Positions 1-10,599 of a DNA stretch of 25,311 bases are shown in pieces; positions within the stretch are counted from its first letter, which is position 1, and the number at the start of each line of letters is the position of its first letter. The notes under the pieces were generated by a model. The model was not told the origin of the DNA. It worked only from the letters and a program-made list of their open reading frames with translations, and did not search any database. Location: assembly GCA_000934455.1 (NCBI GenBank), contig KN883450.1, positions 14,996 through 40,306 of the forward strand, written 5' to 3'. The position numbers were made by a program, and so were the translations under genes. This DNA is from Apostichopus parvimensis. Lineage: Eukaryota > Echinodermata > Holothuroidea > Aspidochirotida > Stichopodidae.

Positions 1-1066
1 TACACACACATATGTATATATACACATGTATTTAGCAGTAAAGCATGTGTGCCATCGAAGTCGTACGTCATAGACCAAATTTCACAATTGTGAGCTCTTT
101 CGATGATTGAAAATAAGTTTTTCCCGTTCTTTCCTTTGCCGCTGGGCCTCTTTATCTGCAAAAATTAAATTAAAACAAAGTAAATGAAAAGAAAACCACA
201 TAATGAGTCTGTCTCATTACCTGTAGAGACGTAGCTACCGGGGGTGTCCGGTGTCTCCCGCAACCACCCCCCCCCCCTTCCCCCAATTAATGGCTTGAAT
301 CATCAATAGTTGGAAAGTCAGTAGTCCAAAACAGTTGATTTCCGTCGGGCAAGTGCGCTTTGTCACAACAAGGAAAACGTTTCAGGAGAGTAGTTATCGG
401 GAAAAGGTTAATCAGAGCGATGATCCATTCAGGCTGTCGGCTTGATTCATGTTGGCCCAGTTTGACGGGAAGGAATTGGTAGTGTCTGAGCGCATGTGCG
501 AAGATGATATTATTACGAAATACTTCGAAAATATATCGAACAATGCTAGTTCTGTTTTGGTGACATATTATATTTAAAACATTCATGCAAAACGAAAATC
601 AGAAATTTTACTTTCAATATCACATACTCCAGGGAATTGATAATTACCGTATGAACTGCCAATAGCTCCTACTCGAGCTAATGATTTATTTTAGTATGAG
701 TTGTCATTACTAGCACACAATCGAGCTATTTAACATATGACATAAATGTACAAGCTTTACTATATTACAGATATGATAGAAATACTGTTAGAGAAATATA
801 TTGTAGAAATTCTGTTACGGCACATTACAAATTAACTTGGCATAATTAGATGCCTATTCCGTCCAAAGAGAAAAAAGAGTTCAACAACACTTGATTTTTT
901 CTTTTCAACTTTGACTACTTGACGAAACTAGACAGAGATGCTTTGTATTCTGATGTCGTGTCTACAACATCCTCAATGCTAGACTTCCTTACCAACATTT
1001 ATCTAGGTTTATCTTTTACAGGTGGAGGTTTCCGATTGATTTCAGTGTATTCCATAGTATTTCCCT
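1..1066. other. 3' flank of the host receptor gene, no second gene seen
   Basis: This stretch follows the stop codon of the minus-strand host gene. It starts with a short alternating purine-pyrimidine CA/TA tract and has a C11 homopolymer at 267-277. On the minus strand an AATAAA hexamer lies at 685-690, about 380 bases past the stop, and is a plausible but unproven polyadenylation signal. The open frame at 287-586 on the minus strand shows no recognisable motif or splice context. Confidence 0.4.
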
Positions 1067-1386
1067 TTATACTCTGACTTCTTCTGATGTGACAGATTCA
1101 CGACTTTCGCTGAGATTCTTCTCAAGCTTGTATTGACACTCATCGGAATCTACATAGTCTAAATTACCCGTGAGAACGTTACCCTGTAACGAGTTAGCAT
1201 TTGCTACTTGTAGGAGTTTTGGGAAATGCTGACATCTGTACATGTGATACGGTATATGCTGAGTCCAGTTCTGTTTCTTTTTTAACGTAGAGTACTTGAC
1301 TGTACCAAACAAATCCGCTTCGTATGTTGATGACAAGACTGTTTCAGGACTTGTAATCATATTCTTCCCAGTCTTGCATTCGTATC
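1067..1386 (-). CDS. Terminal coding exon of WSC receptor-like gene, distal part (ITIM-like tail)
   Basis: This is the distal part of the last host exon, read from GGATACGAATGC to a TAA at 1067-1069. The peptide starts GYECKTGKNM and ends SESRESVTSEEVRV. It is polar and looks like a cytoplasmic tail. VKYSTL (1283-1300) fits the ITIM consensus (S/I/V/L)xYxx(I/V/L), and a second tyrosine sits in LDYVDSDE. The frame does not begin here: it is cut by the left end of a transposon at 1389. Dropping the transposon and one CA/TG duplication joins it in frame to 12549-12569, giving DVDSD|GYECK, and the combined exon is 341 bases (2 + 113 codons including the stop). Whether it is still expressed is doubtful, because of the insertion and an upstream in-frame stop. 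Confidence 0.65.
1283..1300 (-). other. ITIM-like motif VKYSTL in receptor tail
   Basis: The six codons read V-K-Y-S-T-L, which matches the inhibitory tyrosine motif consensus. The consensus is short and can occur by chance, but the context (a polar, tyrosine-rich tail of a WSC ectodomain protein) makes it worth noting. Function is inferred. Confidence 0.4.
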
Positions 1387-1388
1387 CA
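1387..1388. repeat. Target-site duplication, left copy (CA)
   Basis: CA directly precedes the left CACTG terminus and matches the CA at 12549-12550 that follows the right terminus. Two bases could match by chance, but removing one copy with the element restores the host reading frame. Confidence 0.65.
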
Positions 1389-1411
1389 CACTGCAAAAAC
1401 TTGGGTATTAA
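1389..1411 (+). repeat. Left terminal inverted repeat
   Basis: It begins CACTGCAAAAACTTGGGTAT. The first 14 bases are identical to the reverse complement of the right end; after that the match continues with substitutions (GGTATTAA against GGTGTTAA). Confidence 0.85.
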
Positions 1412-1610
1412 AGTTAACACCCATGGTGTTAAGTTTGTATTCTTTTTTTGCCGACACCAGCAGGTGTTTAATTAACACCAAGTTGAGAATCCTTTTCTTC
1501 ACACAACAAAGGGTGTTAAATTCATTATCTTTGGTGTTGGTATTGTTACTCTAGCTGGTGCACAACAAACACCAACTGACTTGATTTCAACACTGATGTT
1601 GACTTGCAGG
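1405..1610. repeat. Left subterminal repeats of the GTGTTAA / TTAACACC type
   Basis: Short copies in both orientations crowd this stretch: TTAACACCC and GGTGTTAAG around 1413-1430, the near-palindrome GGTGTTTAATTAACACC at 1464-1480, GGGTGTTAAAT near 1510, GGTGTTGG near 1531 and AACACTGATGTTGA near 1590. In CACTA elements such subterminal arrays bind the transposase; that role here is inferred. Confidence 0.7.
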
Positions 1611-2174
1611 TTTTTTTTATCCAATTCTGATCGTGTTAATTCTGCATTTTTGTATAGCACCTTTCCAATGTATCGCCCAAGTCTGGGCCAGACATTACGC
1701 ATAAGCAATAAACAACAGGTAAAAACCGAAGATGTCATTTTCAATGTGTTACACTTTTTTATATTCATCTTGGAAGCATCAGTTGTACAGAAAACACCTT
1801 ATCAAGTGCATAAACAAGAATGAACAAAAGCTTGTCTAACATGAGCAAGCCCATAAACTGATTAGAAACTTAATTTTTAAAGAAGGTAAATCAAATCATC
1901 ATGCTTGCATATTATGAATGCTTAAAGTAAATATGATACCTTTGTCTCAAACTGATAAACCCTTGCATGGAAACCAATCACAAGTTTATATTGGTGTTAC
2001 TGTGATAATTATATGTTTGAACATGACTGAACCATTAGCAATCACATAACACCGATTAAAAGGTAATTTGTAGCATGTTCTCTAAATTTCTAGCTGGCGT
2101 AACAAGTTGGGTACTTCAGTCAAAAAATGTGCAAAATTAACATAAGTGTGATGATCACATCTGGATTGAACTCC

Positions 2175-4560
2175 TCAGTAATGACAGTCAATAAGTTCAC
2201 TGGTTTTCCTCACAACAGTCTGCTGAGGTAATGCCTCTTTCACAGCAAATCCATGAAACAATGGTTTGTAAAACAGTGTGCTTCAAACAATAAGCACAAA
2301 ATAAACAATATCCTTATAAATCAATATGTGCTTTACCTGACCAAACAATGGCATGTCATCCATGTCATAGCAAAGCATATGGTTATGCTTATATTCAGTC
2401 TCACCAAGCTTCACACAGTTTGCATCAAACACTTCAGTAAGAAGGGTAGCATCTGGCACATTTGAGACAACAGAGTCAATACAATCCGATGATAAATTTG
2501 ATACAGTTGTTTCTGCACCAGGTCCCACATGAAAAGTGTATAATGACTGTATTGAATTAAAATTGTACATTTGATTTATCTGATGTCTTTTAGCCACAGT
2601 TCTACATATGTTCTTAAAGTTTCGACAATTATCAGCATTTTGACAGAAATAATCATGTTTAGCTTCATACCTCATGCACCAGACATGGATGAGAGGACCC
2701 ACTTCTATCAAACAAATAGGATAATGGACCTTGAAGTAATGCTTTGGAATAAGAGAACGAGCTGGGAATACCTCACGGAATTTAGAATGATGTTCTTCAA
2801 TAAGAACACTCAATTGAGCTATCAAACCATGAGTTACTTTAGGTGAAAAAATTATGTCCATGTAATCTAAATAACTTCAACAACAGCTCAAAATAAGGCA
2901 TGTCCCTTTCCTGTAAACGGTGTTCAATAATAAGTGGCAAATGTCTTATCAAACACCAAGATTACATAGCCCCTTGACCAATAGAATTGCCATGTGAATG
3001 TAATTTAATTGGGGAGGGCTTGTTTGACATTTTTGTTGATCCGTAGTCATAACTTGCGATTTATCTATTCAAAAGATCTAGTGTCATTAGAGGTGACTCT
3101 CTATCTGATATTAAATATGACAATACTAATTTATTTTCGTATTGGACCACACCATCAAGAAGATCATGCATCACATCTAGAGAAAAGTTACGAAGAATAT
3201 GGAAAGATGCACAACTATTTAAAACTGACCTCTATTTATACATTGAACATGAACAGTTTCAAGTTGTTTTGCCTGTTGAACATGCAAATTGTGGGAATAT
3301 TTGTCTCTCATTTGCATGTTTTTTCGCTGTAAAGTAGCTGTACATCTTCACGACTGGTCAAACAAAGGCGGCAATAATGTCTTGCTGAAAAGCCCTCCAC
3401 AAAATCATATAATAAGTTTGCACAAATATTGTCTGCACTAAACTGAGTGCTAATACCTTTTGTGCAATGTCCACTTGGAAGTAGAATACCATGTTCAGCC
3501 AGGTAATTTATATCTTTCACTATGTGTTTGAGAATTGGATCAAACCCGTATTTCTTTATATCTTCCGTGTGACAAAGGGTAGCTCAGTAAATATTATTCA
3601 AACTAGAGTTAAACCTTGGAGGTAGATCTTTTTAAACAAAATAACACGCACATATTTTTTGAATAGATGTTTTTATCCTAAAGGATTCACTGTTTCCAAA
3701 TCATTATAGAAAATATACAACTGAAGAGCATTGCAATCTAGCTGAAAGATAGGGGTTTTGCTGAAATTGGTTTGCATCACAGTAATCCATGATAACACCG
3801 TCACGAGTTTTGTGGTCATGAGTAACAAAATGAAAAACATCAGTATGCTTGAGCAGCAGCTCCAGTGTGCTAATAATTGGTATAAATATAAACGTATTAT
3901 TCACAGGTACTTGTTCATGCAATCTTGTGACTTTGTTAATGCGACTCTCCATACGTACTTCCAATGACATTTCATGAGGTTCTACCATTCCCTGCAGGCT
4001 AAAGTATTTTCTTCGCTTGAAATCATAATTTAGTTCTTGGAATGGATGTCTATGTGTTTCATAATGGTGTCTATGTGTTTTTTTATATCATGGTAAACAC
4101 CAGAATCTTTTTCTAATCCATGTTCCTGGAAGGTGTTGTCAACAACAGCTTTCACACTACTTGTGATTTCACCAATAATATTATCCATTGAGTTAGCAAT
4201 TTGGTTTAGAGTATTTTGAGAGATCTTTGAGGTTGCAGACATTTTACATATTAATCCCGCTGCCTGATTCTGGAGGTCCTGTGGGGAAAGGATTTCAGAG
4301 GTAGCAAGTTGATCTCCCTCTAATTATCATCATATTCAATAGGTTCAACATTATCTCTCAAATTGTTTTCCATTTTCCAATTGAGCATGCTTAATTAAAT
4401 ACTTCCTGAATCCACTATATGAGAAAATTGTTTGACAATAAGCCCCTTGGCCACATTTCAGCTATAGATTCTGTCCATCATAAAATCCATGTTGTAATCT
4501 CATGTGCCTAAGTATCCTAGGTACACTACTAAGATGAGCTTTGTATTTAAAACAACTCAT
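2175..4560 (-). pseudogene. EnSpm/CACTA-like transposase, degenerate
   Basis: Reading downward from an ATG at 4560, pieces in different frames follow the order of animal EnSpm-type transposases. A C/H-rich N-terminal finger-like part (HMRLQHGF, then KCGQGAYCQT, then GFRKYLIKH) spans 4560-4390. A linker with SATSKISQNTLNQIANSMDN lies near 4240-4190. The segment NTFIFIPIISTLELLLKH, then DGVIMDYCD, covers 3990-3710, and DIKKYGFDPILKHIVKDI lies near 3560-3500. A zinc-knuckle-like HYCRLC sits near 3370, DVMHDLLDGVVQYE near 3150, and a long piece with FKVHYPICL, then VWCMRYEAKHDYF, spans 2861-2283. A last exon-like piece ends RKTSELIDCHY at a TGA at 2175-2177. Frame changes near 4330, 4060, 3740, 3330 and 2860 and stops such as the TGA near 3585 show decay. 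A donor GTAAAG follows LFGQ near 2332. The family call is from remembered patterns, without a search. Confidence 0.75.
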
Positions 4561-4585
4561 TCTTGCAATTTCGATCGAAGTGCCC

Positions 4586-4876
4586 TCACACGTGGTGTCT
4601 GATGAGTATTATTGGTTCCATAGACTGTAGTTTGAAGAAATGTGCAAAGGTTATGGAGATGCTTACTGTAGTGGAGGCCAAACACATAGTAAAAACAAAG
4701 TAAATCTTAAATAGTGCATCAAATGCCTCTAAAGCATCATGTGCCGCACAGGGTAAGGCAAGAAGGTCTACAACAATGAAGTACTGTGATATGCTGCTTT
4801 TGGTTGGTCCAAGTCCCAGGGTATACGGCTGCATGGCAGAGGAGTTCTCAAAGAAAGCATCAATACTACATCCACT
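4586..4876 (-). CDS. Accessory gene of the transposon, exon 8 (last)
   Basis: It opens after a strong acceptor (a pyrimidine-rich run ending TGCTTTACAG at 4880-4877) and runs in phase 0 to a stop at 4586. The peptide begins SGCSIDAFFENSS and contains YFIVVDLLALPC, ALEAFDALFKIYFVF, a pattern I associate with the second protein of animal CACTA-like elements and with many unnamed fish and invertebrate proteins. The previous exon also ends in phase 0, so the join is in frame. The stop lies only 26 bases before the transposase start. Function is unknown. Confidence 0.65.
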   Translation of the reverse strand, partial: SGCSIDAFFENSSAMQPYTLGLGPTKSSISQYFIVVDLLALPCAAHDALEAFDALFKIYFVFTMCLASTTVSISITFAHFFKLQSMEPIILIRHHV

Positions 4877-5100
4877 CTGTAAAGCAGACAACACAACAGC
4901 ACAGTAATAAATTATAAGAAATGAAACCTACAAAATGCAATCTTTAAGTTCAAGTAATGGTAAAACTTTTCTGCATTTAAACTCATCAGTACTGGCTGGC
5001 TAAAAGAGCTAGAAGTTTGCAATAGTACATCCAGACAGTTCTTACAGTTATTATGGTGCACTGCTCTATCATATCTTTTCACTGCAGAAGAATTGTTCAC

Positions 5101-6190
5101 AGGAATATTTTAAGTACAATTGTCATCAAATCTGGTGCTTAAGAAACAGGAGGAACTACACCATTGACAAGAGTCATAAGACTGTTCGTTGCAAATAATA
5201 TCAGTCATTGGCAGTCATAAGTTGTTAGACTTGGTAGCACAATTAGGACAAATTTCAATAGACCCTATTGAAAAATTACAAAATGGTTTAAACTTAGATC
5301 TCCGGTATTGGTTCCAAACACAGCAGGCTATAAACAAACAGTTTCATTGATTATGTAATCAATCTATCGTGGTTTTTAAATGACCTCTGCAAACAGCTGC
5401 AGGCCCTGGCTCCTGTTAAAGGCATTGAAGACTCGCCCCAAACCGCATGCAGCCCTGTGAAAAAGTTAACTTTCCGTTGCTTTCAAGTGAAGTTTTTTTT
5501 CTTATTGACTACAATATGCAGACAGTAATGAAACGTGATACCTTGTTATCTTATATCTAGACCTGAGATTTCCATCGCTGATATGTACACTGTGTTGTGG
5601 GTATTGACCGTAGCTGCATGTAGTGACTGTACAATAGTGTATAATTACCGACGGTAGCAAGCTGTGTGTGTATTTTCTGGGATCGATGGTGGTGTCTGAC
5701 ACTTCTGTTACACCTCAGTCGAAACTAGGTCAGATTACCGGCATTAGAAGTTTCTTTTTGCGCGAGTCTTCACACCCTTTAAGGCTCCTGGCATAACACT
5801 GCAAAAACATTGCATTGGCTAATGTAGAGAAAAGTCATGTTAGAAGGCCTGCTTAGCACATGTACAGCTTTACTATTTCTCTCTCCTCCCTTAGACTACT
5901 TGGGTTGTGCAAAGGCATATGGGGGGTACTTGGGATGATTAAGTTGTTTGGGGCAATCGTTCGCAGACTATAGCAACTATTCGTATCATTGTAATGCAGT
6001 GCAGGCAGATAGGTCAGTTTGCACCTGTAGCAGGTTAATTGATTACATAATCATATAAAACTTTTACAATTAGTATTTTACAGCATGCTATACTTGGGGC
6101 AAATACTGCTGATCTTGAGGGAGCTACTAGCAGTGCTATGTTCATCAATATCCTCCCTGCACAATACACCTAACACAGAAATTATCAAAC
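5101..6190. other. Intron 7 of the transposon accessory gene, nothing further seen
   Basis: This lies between exons 7 and 8. Open frames here are short and lack domain patterns. A polar frame at 4912-5100 also falls in this intron, but it has no phase-compatible splice pair that I could find. Confidence 0.35.
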
Positions 6191-6318
6191 CTTTTCAAAC
6201 TGAATGAGAAAGTCCACTGCTTTAATCACTGGCAATATTGACACTCCAGCACGTCCATGGTTTGCATGTGGTAACAGACAGAGCACCAGCAGCATGGTAG
6301 CGGTCTCTTTGTCCCAGC
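6191..6318 (-). CDS. Accessory gene of the transposon, exon 7
   Basis: The 128-base exon sits between an acceptor TTTCTTAG and a donor AAG|GTTTGA. It enters in phase 1 and leaves in phase 0, matching both neighbours. The peptide WDKETATMLLVLCLLPHANH continues RAGVSILPVIKAVDFLIQFEK. The block ETATMLLVLCLLPH followed by a short FLI.F segment is typical of the accessory proteins of this transposon group. No catalytic residues are recognisable. Confidence 0.65.
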
Positions 6319-6989
6319 CTAAGAAATTAAAATGTAAAGGTATTAATTAAAGAGACATGGCACTAAGTGTTCAGTTAAATGTTTTTTTTTTTTTGTAGTT
6401 TGGAATTTATCAACCAGAAGCTGCAAAAGTAGAAATATACATGGGGATGAAGATTAAGACTTTTTATGCATAACCTAATAACCTGAGGTAGTAGCTCAAT
6501 TAGTGATAATTTTCTTTCTACTAAAAATGTTACTAATTAAGCCATTGGAAAGCTGTACATATTTTACATGCTGTTTGCATGATTATTCCATAATTTGGCT
6601 GTAGCTGATAACCCCCATTTGTATTCTACATGAGAACTGAGCTGATGTTGCTCTGTCAAGCTTAGAATTATCTGAATTTTAATGGGGGAATATTATTTGT
6701 GAGCTTTAATATTTACAGATGATCATGGAGATTCCCTCATGCATAAATAACCAGTCACATGATTTTGATTGAACAGACAATAGGCTTCACTCCACCTGAC
6801 AGATTTCAAGTGGCATTCAGCACGTCAGCGGGTACTGCATTAGTATCAATTAATAAGCAATGGCATCTGATGAACATCCTCTGAGTAATGAGTGTAATGC
6901 AACAAAGTCAATGTCACCAGCTCTGCATGTGTCAACTGGTGATGTAGGATATGGTGAAGGGATCAAGTGAAGCATGTTTGTTTACTTAC

Positions 6990-7164
6990 TTCCCAACTCC
7001 AAATCCTCACATGGTCCACGGTCCACTGTTGCCAGCAGCTCAGCAGTGGCGCCTTTATCAGTGCTCTTTCTTGCAAGAGCAATAACGTTCTGCTTAAGGA
7101 GAGGCCACTGTTCCAGTAGCTTTGGGTATTCCTCTGTAAACAATAATCTGAAGTCTTGTTCAAT
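6990..7164 (-). CDS. Accessory gene of the transposon, exon 6
   Basis: The exon starts after TTGCTTGCAG in phase 0 and ends at a consensus donor (GGGAA|GTAAGT), leaving one base, as exon 7 requires. The peptide begins IEQDFRLLFTEEYPKLLEQW and goes on LLKQNVIALARKST. The pattern D-F-x(3)-F/Y-P, then L-L-x-x-W-P-x-L, is one I know from the same family of transposon accessory proteins. It looks helical, with no signal peptide or membrane segment. Confidence 0.65.
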
Positions 7165-7833
7165 CTGCAAGCAAGAAAATTAAAGGATTTACTGTACATA
7201 TCAAGAACGGATCACGATGAAGTTTCTTTAGCATTTTATTGTTACACAGGAGCAAGAAGGCATTGGTTATGGCTGGCAAAACTGACAGCTTGTCTTTTAT
7301 GTCTACACCAAAAGCTGAAATAAATATTTCATGGAGTTCCTAAAATTGCTGAAGTAACATCATTTTTTTATTGCCATGAGGTTTTCCATTATTTTATTTT
7401 GACTCTTAATATGTACTAGCTGATAACTGTTGTAGAGCTCTGAATGCAGATCAAGAATAGGTTGCTCATGAATTGTCGAGATTACTCATCAGTGACCCTA
7501 ACAAGCATAAATGGAAACTATCTACCATTCTTCACCCAATGACAGACATGTCCCCCGCACACGTGTAAATGCATGCAATCCACAGTCTAACTGCATACAT
7601 GACACCAGTCAGAATACTTTGTGTCATACTTACAAGGCCTGGGGTTATCTTGAATTGTGGCAATTTCTCTATTATATGCGCTGCTGAATTCATAGCATTG
7701 ACCATGTTTCTCCTCACTAATAGAGTTTTTTCATCTTATCAAAGACCAAATTAGAATCCGTAGATACAGCAGGGGTATATTTCATCCAGTTACATCTGCT
7801 GTAGTGTTATCTTTGGATTGCAGGATATTATAC

Positions 7834-7986
7834 ACATGCCCTTTTAAGCATGGGGCCTCCATCATGTTTGCAGGCAGGGTCCTTTGGAGTTGTGTTTGAT
7901 TGTTCAGAACGACGTTCTCCTCTATTGACGTTTTTAATCCTCGCTGCAAGGAATCCTGTCTTGGTTCTTTCATCATAAAAAGCTTC
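7834..7986 (-). CDS. Accessory gene of the transposon, exon 5
   Basis: The acceptor ATTTTCAG|GAAGCT opens a 153-base exon that ends at a weaker donor GTATAA, phase 0 on both sides, which fits exon 6. The peptide starts EAFYDERTKTGFLAARIKNV and continues NRGERRSEQSN. The motif AFYD...TGFLA.R+K is family-typical. The join to exon 4 is not phase-compatible (exon 4 leaves two bases), so an exon may be missing or decayed between them. The longer frame here, beginning MMKEPRQ, is a shadow in another frame. Confidence 0.55.
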
Positions 7987-8406
7987 CTGAAAATAATAAT
8001 GATATGTACCTAGTACTAGCTGTGGTTCATTTTATGTACCACTATCCAGTAGGAGACTTCTTAATGTCATTTCCCAAGTTAAGCTGTAGGTTGAAAATTG
8101 CTAGGAGTAGCTTCCAAGACATCTTAACCATCAAAAACACTCTCAGAAATTAAGAGTATGTGGCAGTAATTTTAGTTTGAACTAGCAACACTACAGCGCT
8201 TATACAAGCGACCTTTACCCACAACTTCCTCTACTTCTACTAAAGTTATGTGCGTCTAGAGGAAGAATTGCAGAGGAGGGGGGATGAAATTATGAAATTT
8301 AATGAAATTTAAGTGAGCAAAAAGTTCTCCTCTTGCCCTGGAAAGATTATGATACATATAATGTAAAATGTGGCTGGCCCTGCATTAGACAAACCATTTC
8401 CCCTCC

Positions 8407-8650
8407 TCTAAATGTTTCATCAATTGAGCACTTACATACTTACAACAAGTGTCAATTAATCCATGTTCACAGACATGTTAAAGTTTTAAACATTTCATTG
8501 CAGAAATCATGATTTTCTATGTTTACAACTACAAAAAAAACTTACCCATGTACTTCCATCATGTAAGCAACTACAATGTTTACCAACAATCTCCTGGACT
8601 TTTTGCTCAGACACTTTTGGGCTCTGTATTCAGCTAAAACAGTGGCCCCA
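8407..8650 (+). repeat. Tandem duplicated block, copy 1 (includes the 3' part of accessory exon 4)
   Basis: About 244 bases here and about 247 bases at 8839-9085 align nearly throughout, from TCTAAATG to GGCCCCA, offset by 432-435 bases. Differences are scattered substitutions and small indels. The block covers the downstream intron start, the splice donor and most of exon 4. Confidence 0.85.
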
Positions 8651-8728
8651 GGATCCAGGATTTGTTTTCTTGTCAGCACACAAAAATGGGTACAATTTTT
8701 CTCCATCAAGTTTGACCGGGATTCAATT
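8546..8728 (-). CDS. Accessory gene of the transposon, exon 4
   Basis: An acceptor TTACAG|A and a donor CATGG|GTAAGT bound a 183-base exon. The peptide contains MEKNCTHFCVLTRKQILDPG and later SKKSRRLLVNIVVAYMMEVH. The block R+LV.I+V.YM.+.HG is family-typical. Incoming phase 2 does not match exon 3 (which leaves phase 0), so either a small exon was not found or one of these junctions is decayed. A truncated second copy lies at 8981-9085. Confidence 0.6.
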
Positions 8729-8838
8729 CTGTAACGGGAACATACCAATTAGCCTGGTTGAAAATTGGCAAAAGTGTTGCAGTTAGTAATTGCTACTGCC
8801 ACACTCTAATTTTCCAACTATCTTCAATGGGTTGACCA

Positions 8839-9085
8839 TCTAAATGCTTCATCAATGGAGCACTTACATACTTACAACAAGTGTCAATTCATGTCCATAG
8901 ACATGTTAAAGTTTTAAACATTTCATTGCAGAAATCATGATTTTCTATGTTTTTACCTCTACAAAAAAAAAAAACCTTACCCATGTACTTCCATCATGTT
9001 AGCAACTACAATTTTTACCAACAATCTCCTGGACTTTTCGCTCAGACACTTTTGGGCTCTGTATTCAGTTAAAACAATGGCCCCA
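8839..9085 (+). repeat. Tandem duplicated block, copy 2 (truncated exon 4 copy)
   Basis: On the minus strand it carries a donor CATGG|GTAAGG at 8981 and the sequence SRRLLVKIVVANMMEVH, but it breaks off upstream at AGTGGGGCC. It therefore lacks the first part of the exon and its acceptor. It is a partial, probably unused copy. Confidence 0.8.
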
Positions 9086-9593
9086 CTTGCACTTTTTTGA
9101 AGAACTGCCCTTATGAGCTTTAATAAAGTGTAGACAAAATACAAGGATTCTTGAATTAGTAAAAGAACTTCATTCTTTTTATTTTAATATAAGTATTATA
9201 GTTTCCTAATGTCCTTTGAAATCCTCAATTGGATACCCAAGGACCATTCCAAATCTAGAATTCACCTCTGCAGGAGATCTTTCCAGCATCAAAACGTCAG
9301 TCCTACTAATTTTTCCAACAAATCCATTTATAATTTACATTGGTTACATTGGTCAAACCCCCAATCCAACACCAATGTATGCTGCTTCTTGAGTTGTTTC
9401 ATGTTATATCTAAAGTCTTTGGGAGCAATGTGGATTCAAGCATTATCAATAAAAACAATTCATTTTCACAAAGATTGTTACATGCTAAGGAGGATGCCAA
9501 AACTTGCTAATTGCATCAAATGTATTGCCAAGTTGCAGGTTTCCAATGAATGGTAAGCCCTCAACTTTAAAAGAAATTTAAAAATGTGATTAC

Positions 9594-9712
9594 CTCAGCT
9601 GCCTCATATGTTGTTGCTTCTGTTTCCCTTAATCTTTTCATGGGAGGTGCAGAACCGGTGGAGGGAAGATTTACATGATCTTGAGTATCATCTACCTCAG
9701 AAATCTGAATTG
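9594..9712 (-). CDS. Accessory gene of the transposon, exon 3
   Basis: It is bounded by an acceptor ATAGACAG|CA and a donor GCTGAG|GTAATC, phase 1 in and phase 0 out. It joins cleanly to exon 2, which leaves one base. The peptide is low in complexity and polar (IQISEVDDTQDHVNLPSTGS, then PMKRLRETEATTYEAAE). It has a short basic KRLR patch and is probably a disordered linker between the N-terminal fold and the helical C-terminal part. Confidence 0.5.
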
Positions 9713-10442
9713 CTGTCTATTTTAACCCTTGCAGCTGCTGTATATACTAAAGGAAAGAAAATATGCTGTTAAGCACATAGTTAACCAGTAATCAATCCTA
9801 CAACCACACAAAAAAAATGCATTTAATGTAACACGTTGATTTCAAAACTTCACAGAACTAGTCATAAGAACCAGACATTTAAACGCAGCGCTGCTACCCC
9901 CTTAGTTGCAATTAAGCCTTATCTGTTTTGCTGAACTTGCATATATACCCTCACTACATAAGACATTTCTTTAAATCTCCTATGTTTGACGTGTGGGAAT
10001 CGCCTAAATTATGGGGAAAAAATACAACGCTGATGAACTGCAGTCAAAATTCAACCCTTGTTATCTTGACCATTTGATCGTGACTGCCACTGTATAAACT
10101 ACGCTTACACACTACTCACAATGTGTTATGGAAATTGAACAAAATTCCCAATTTGAAATGCTACCCAGGGATCAAGGAGCCAGTCTGAGGTTTAATCCAC
10201 CAAACGAGGCGAAAACACAAACAAATGTCATTTTTTGAGGGATCTTTGGGATCTTCTGTGTGACAATAGGTATAGGCTAATTCCTTCTTAAGGATATGTT
10301 GTCAGAGATCCCACCACACTAACTTACATATATTACACACTAAACTACATTTTCCCATTGGGAACACATCTGGTTATTCATGTAAGCAGAGTATTTTGCA
10401 TTGTCTGGAGCTTCCTTATTTGCAGCTAACCCCACTTTTCAC

Positions 10443-10580
10443 CTCCGAGTCTCTTTAACACCATGTTGGCTGTGTTTGGCTCCATTTCAAGGAGGGGAAC
10501 AAGAGAATCTTCATTAACCTCTGCTCCATCCTCTTTATCCACAAGTATTACATCTTCAGCAATTTTGAATTTCTTCTTTG
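10443..10580 (-). CDS. Accessory gene of the transposon, exon 2 (second half of CIDE-N-like domain)
   Basis: The acceptor GATACAG|CA follows a pyrimidine-rich stretch and the donor is CGGAG|GTGAAA. The 138-base exon is phase 1 on both sides. The peptide FKIAEDVILVDKEDGAEVNE continues DSLVPLLEMEPNTANMVLKR. The acidic DKEDGAEV turn followed by a hydrophobic strand resembles the second half of the CIDE-N/PB1 ubiquitin-like fold (typically L..EEDGT.V...EF...L..NT..M.L). The fold assignment is inference. Confidence 0.6.
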
Positions 10581-10599
10581 CTGTATCATATATGGGAGA

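Noticed and set aside
1141..1155. CATCGGAATCTACAT here and again at 12549-12563, first considered as a long target duplication
   Set aside because: The 1141 copy is about 230 bases inside the host exon, not next to the element end. It reflects the repeated peptide YVDSDE / DVDSDG. The true duplication is the 2-bp CA.
1499..1823. Overlapping open frames on both strands near the left transposon end
   Set aside because: They run over the subterminal repeats and have no recognised motif.
4912..5100. Minus-strand frame of 62 codons with protein-like composition (KNCLDVLLQTSSSFSQ)
   Set aside because: It lies in intron 7 of the accessory gene; exons 7 and 8 already join in phase without it, and I found no matching splice pair.
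9209..9556. Plus-strand frame of 115 codons
   Set aside because: It is antisense to the accessory gene intron, rich in H/C/L without spacing of any known finger, and has no splice or start context.
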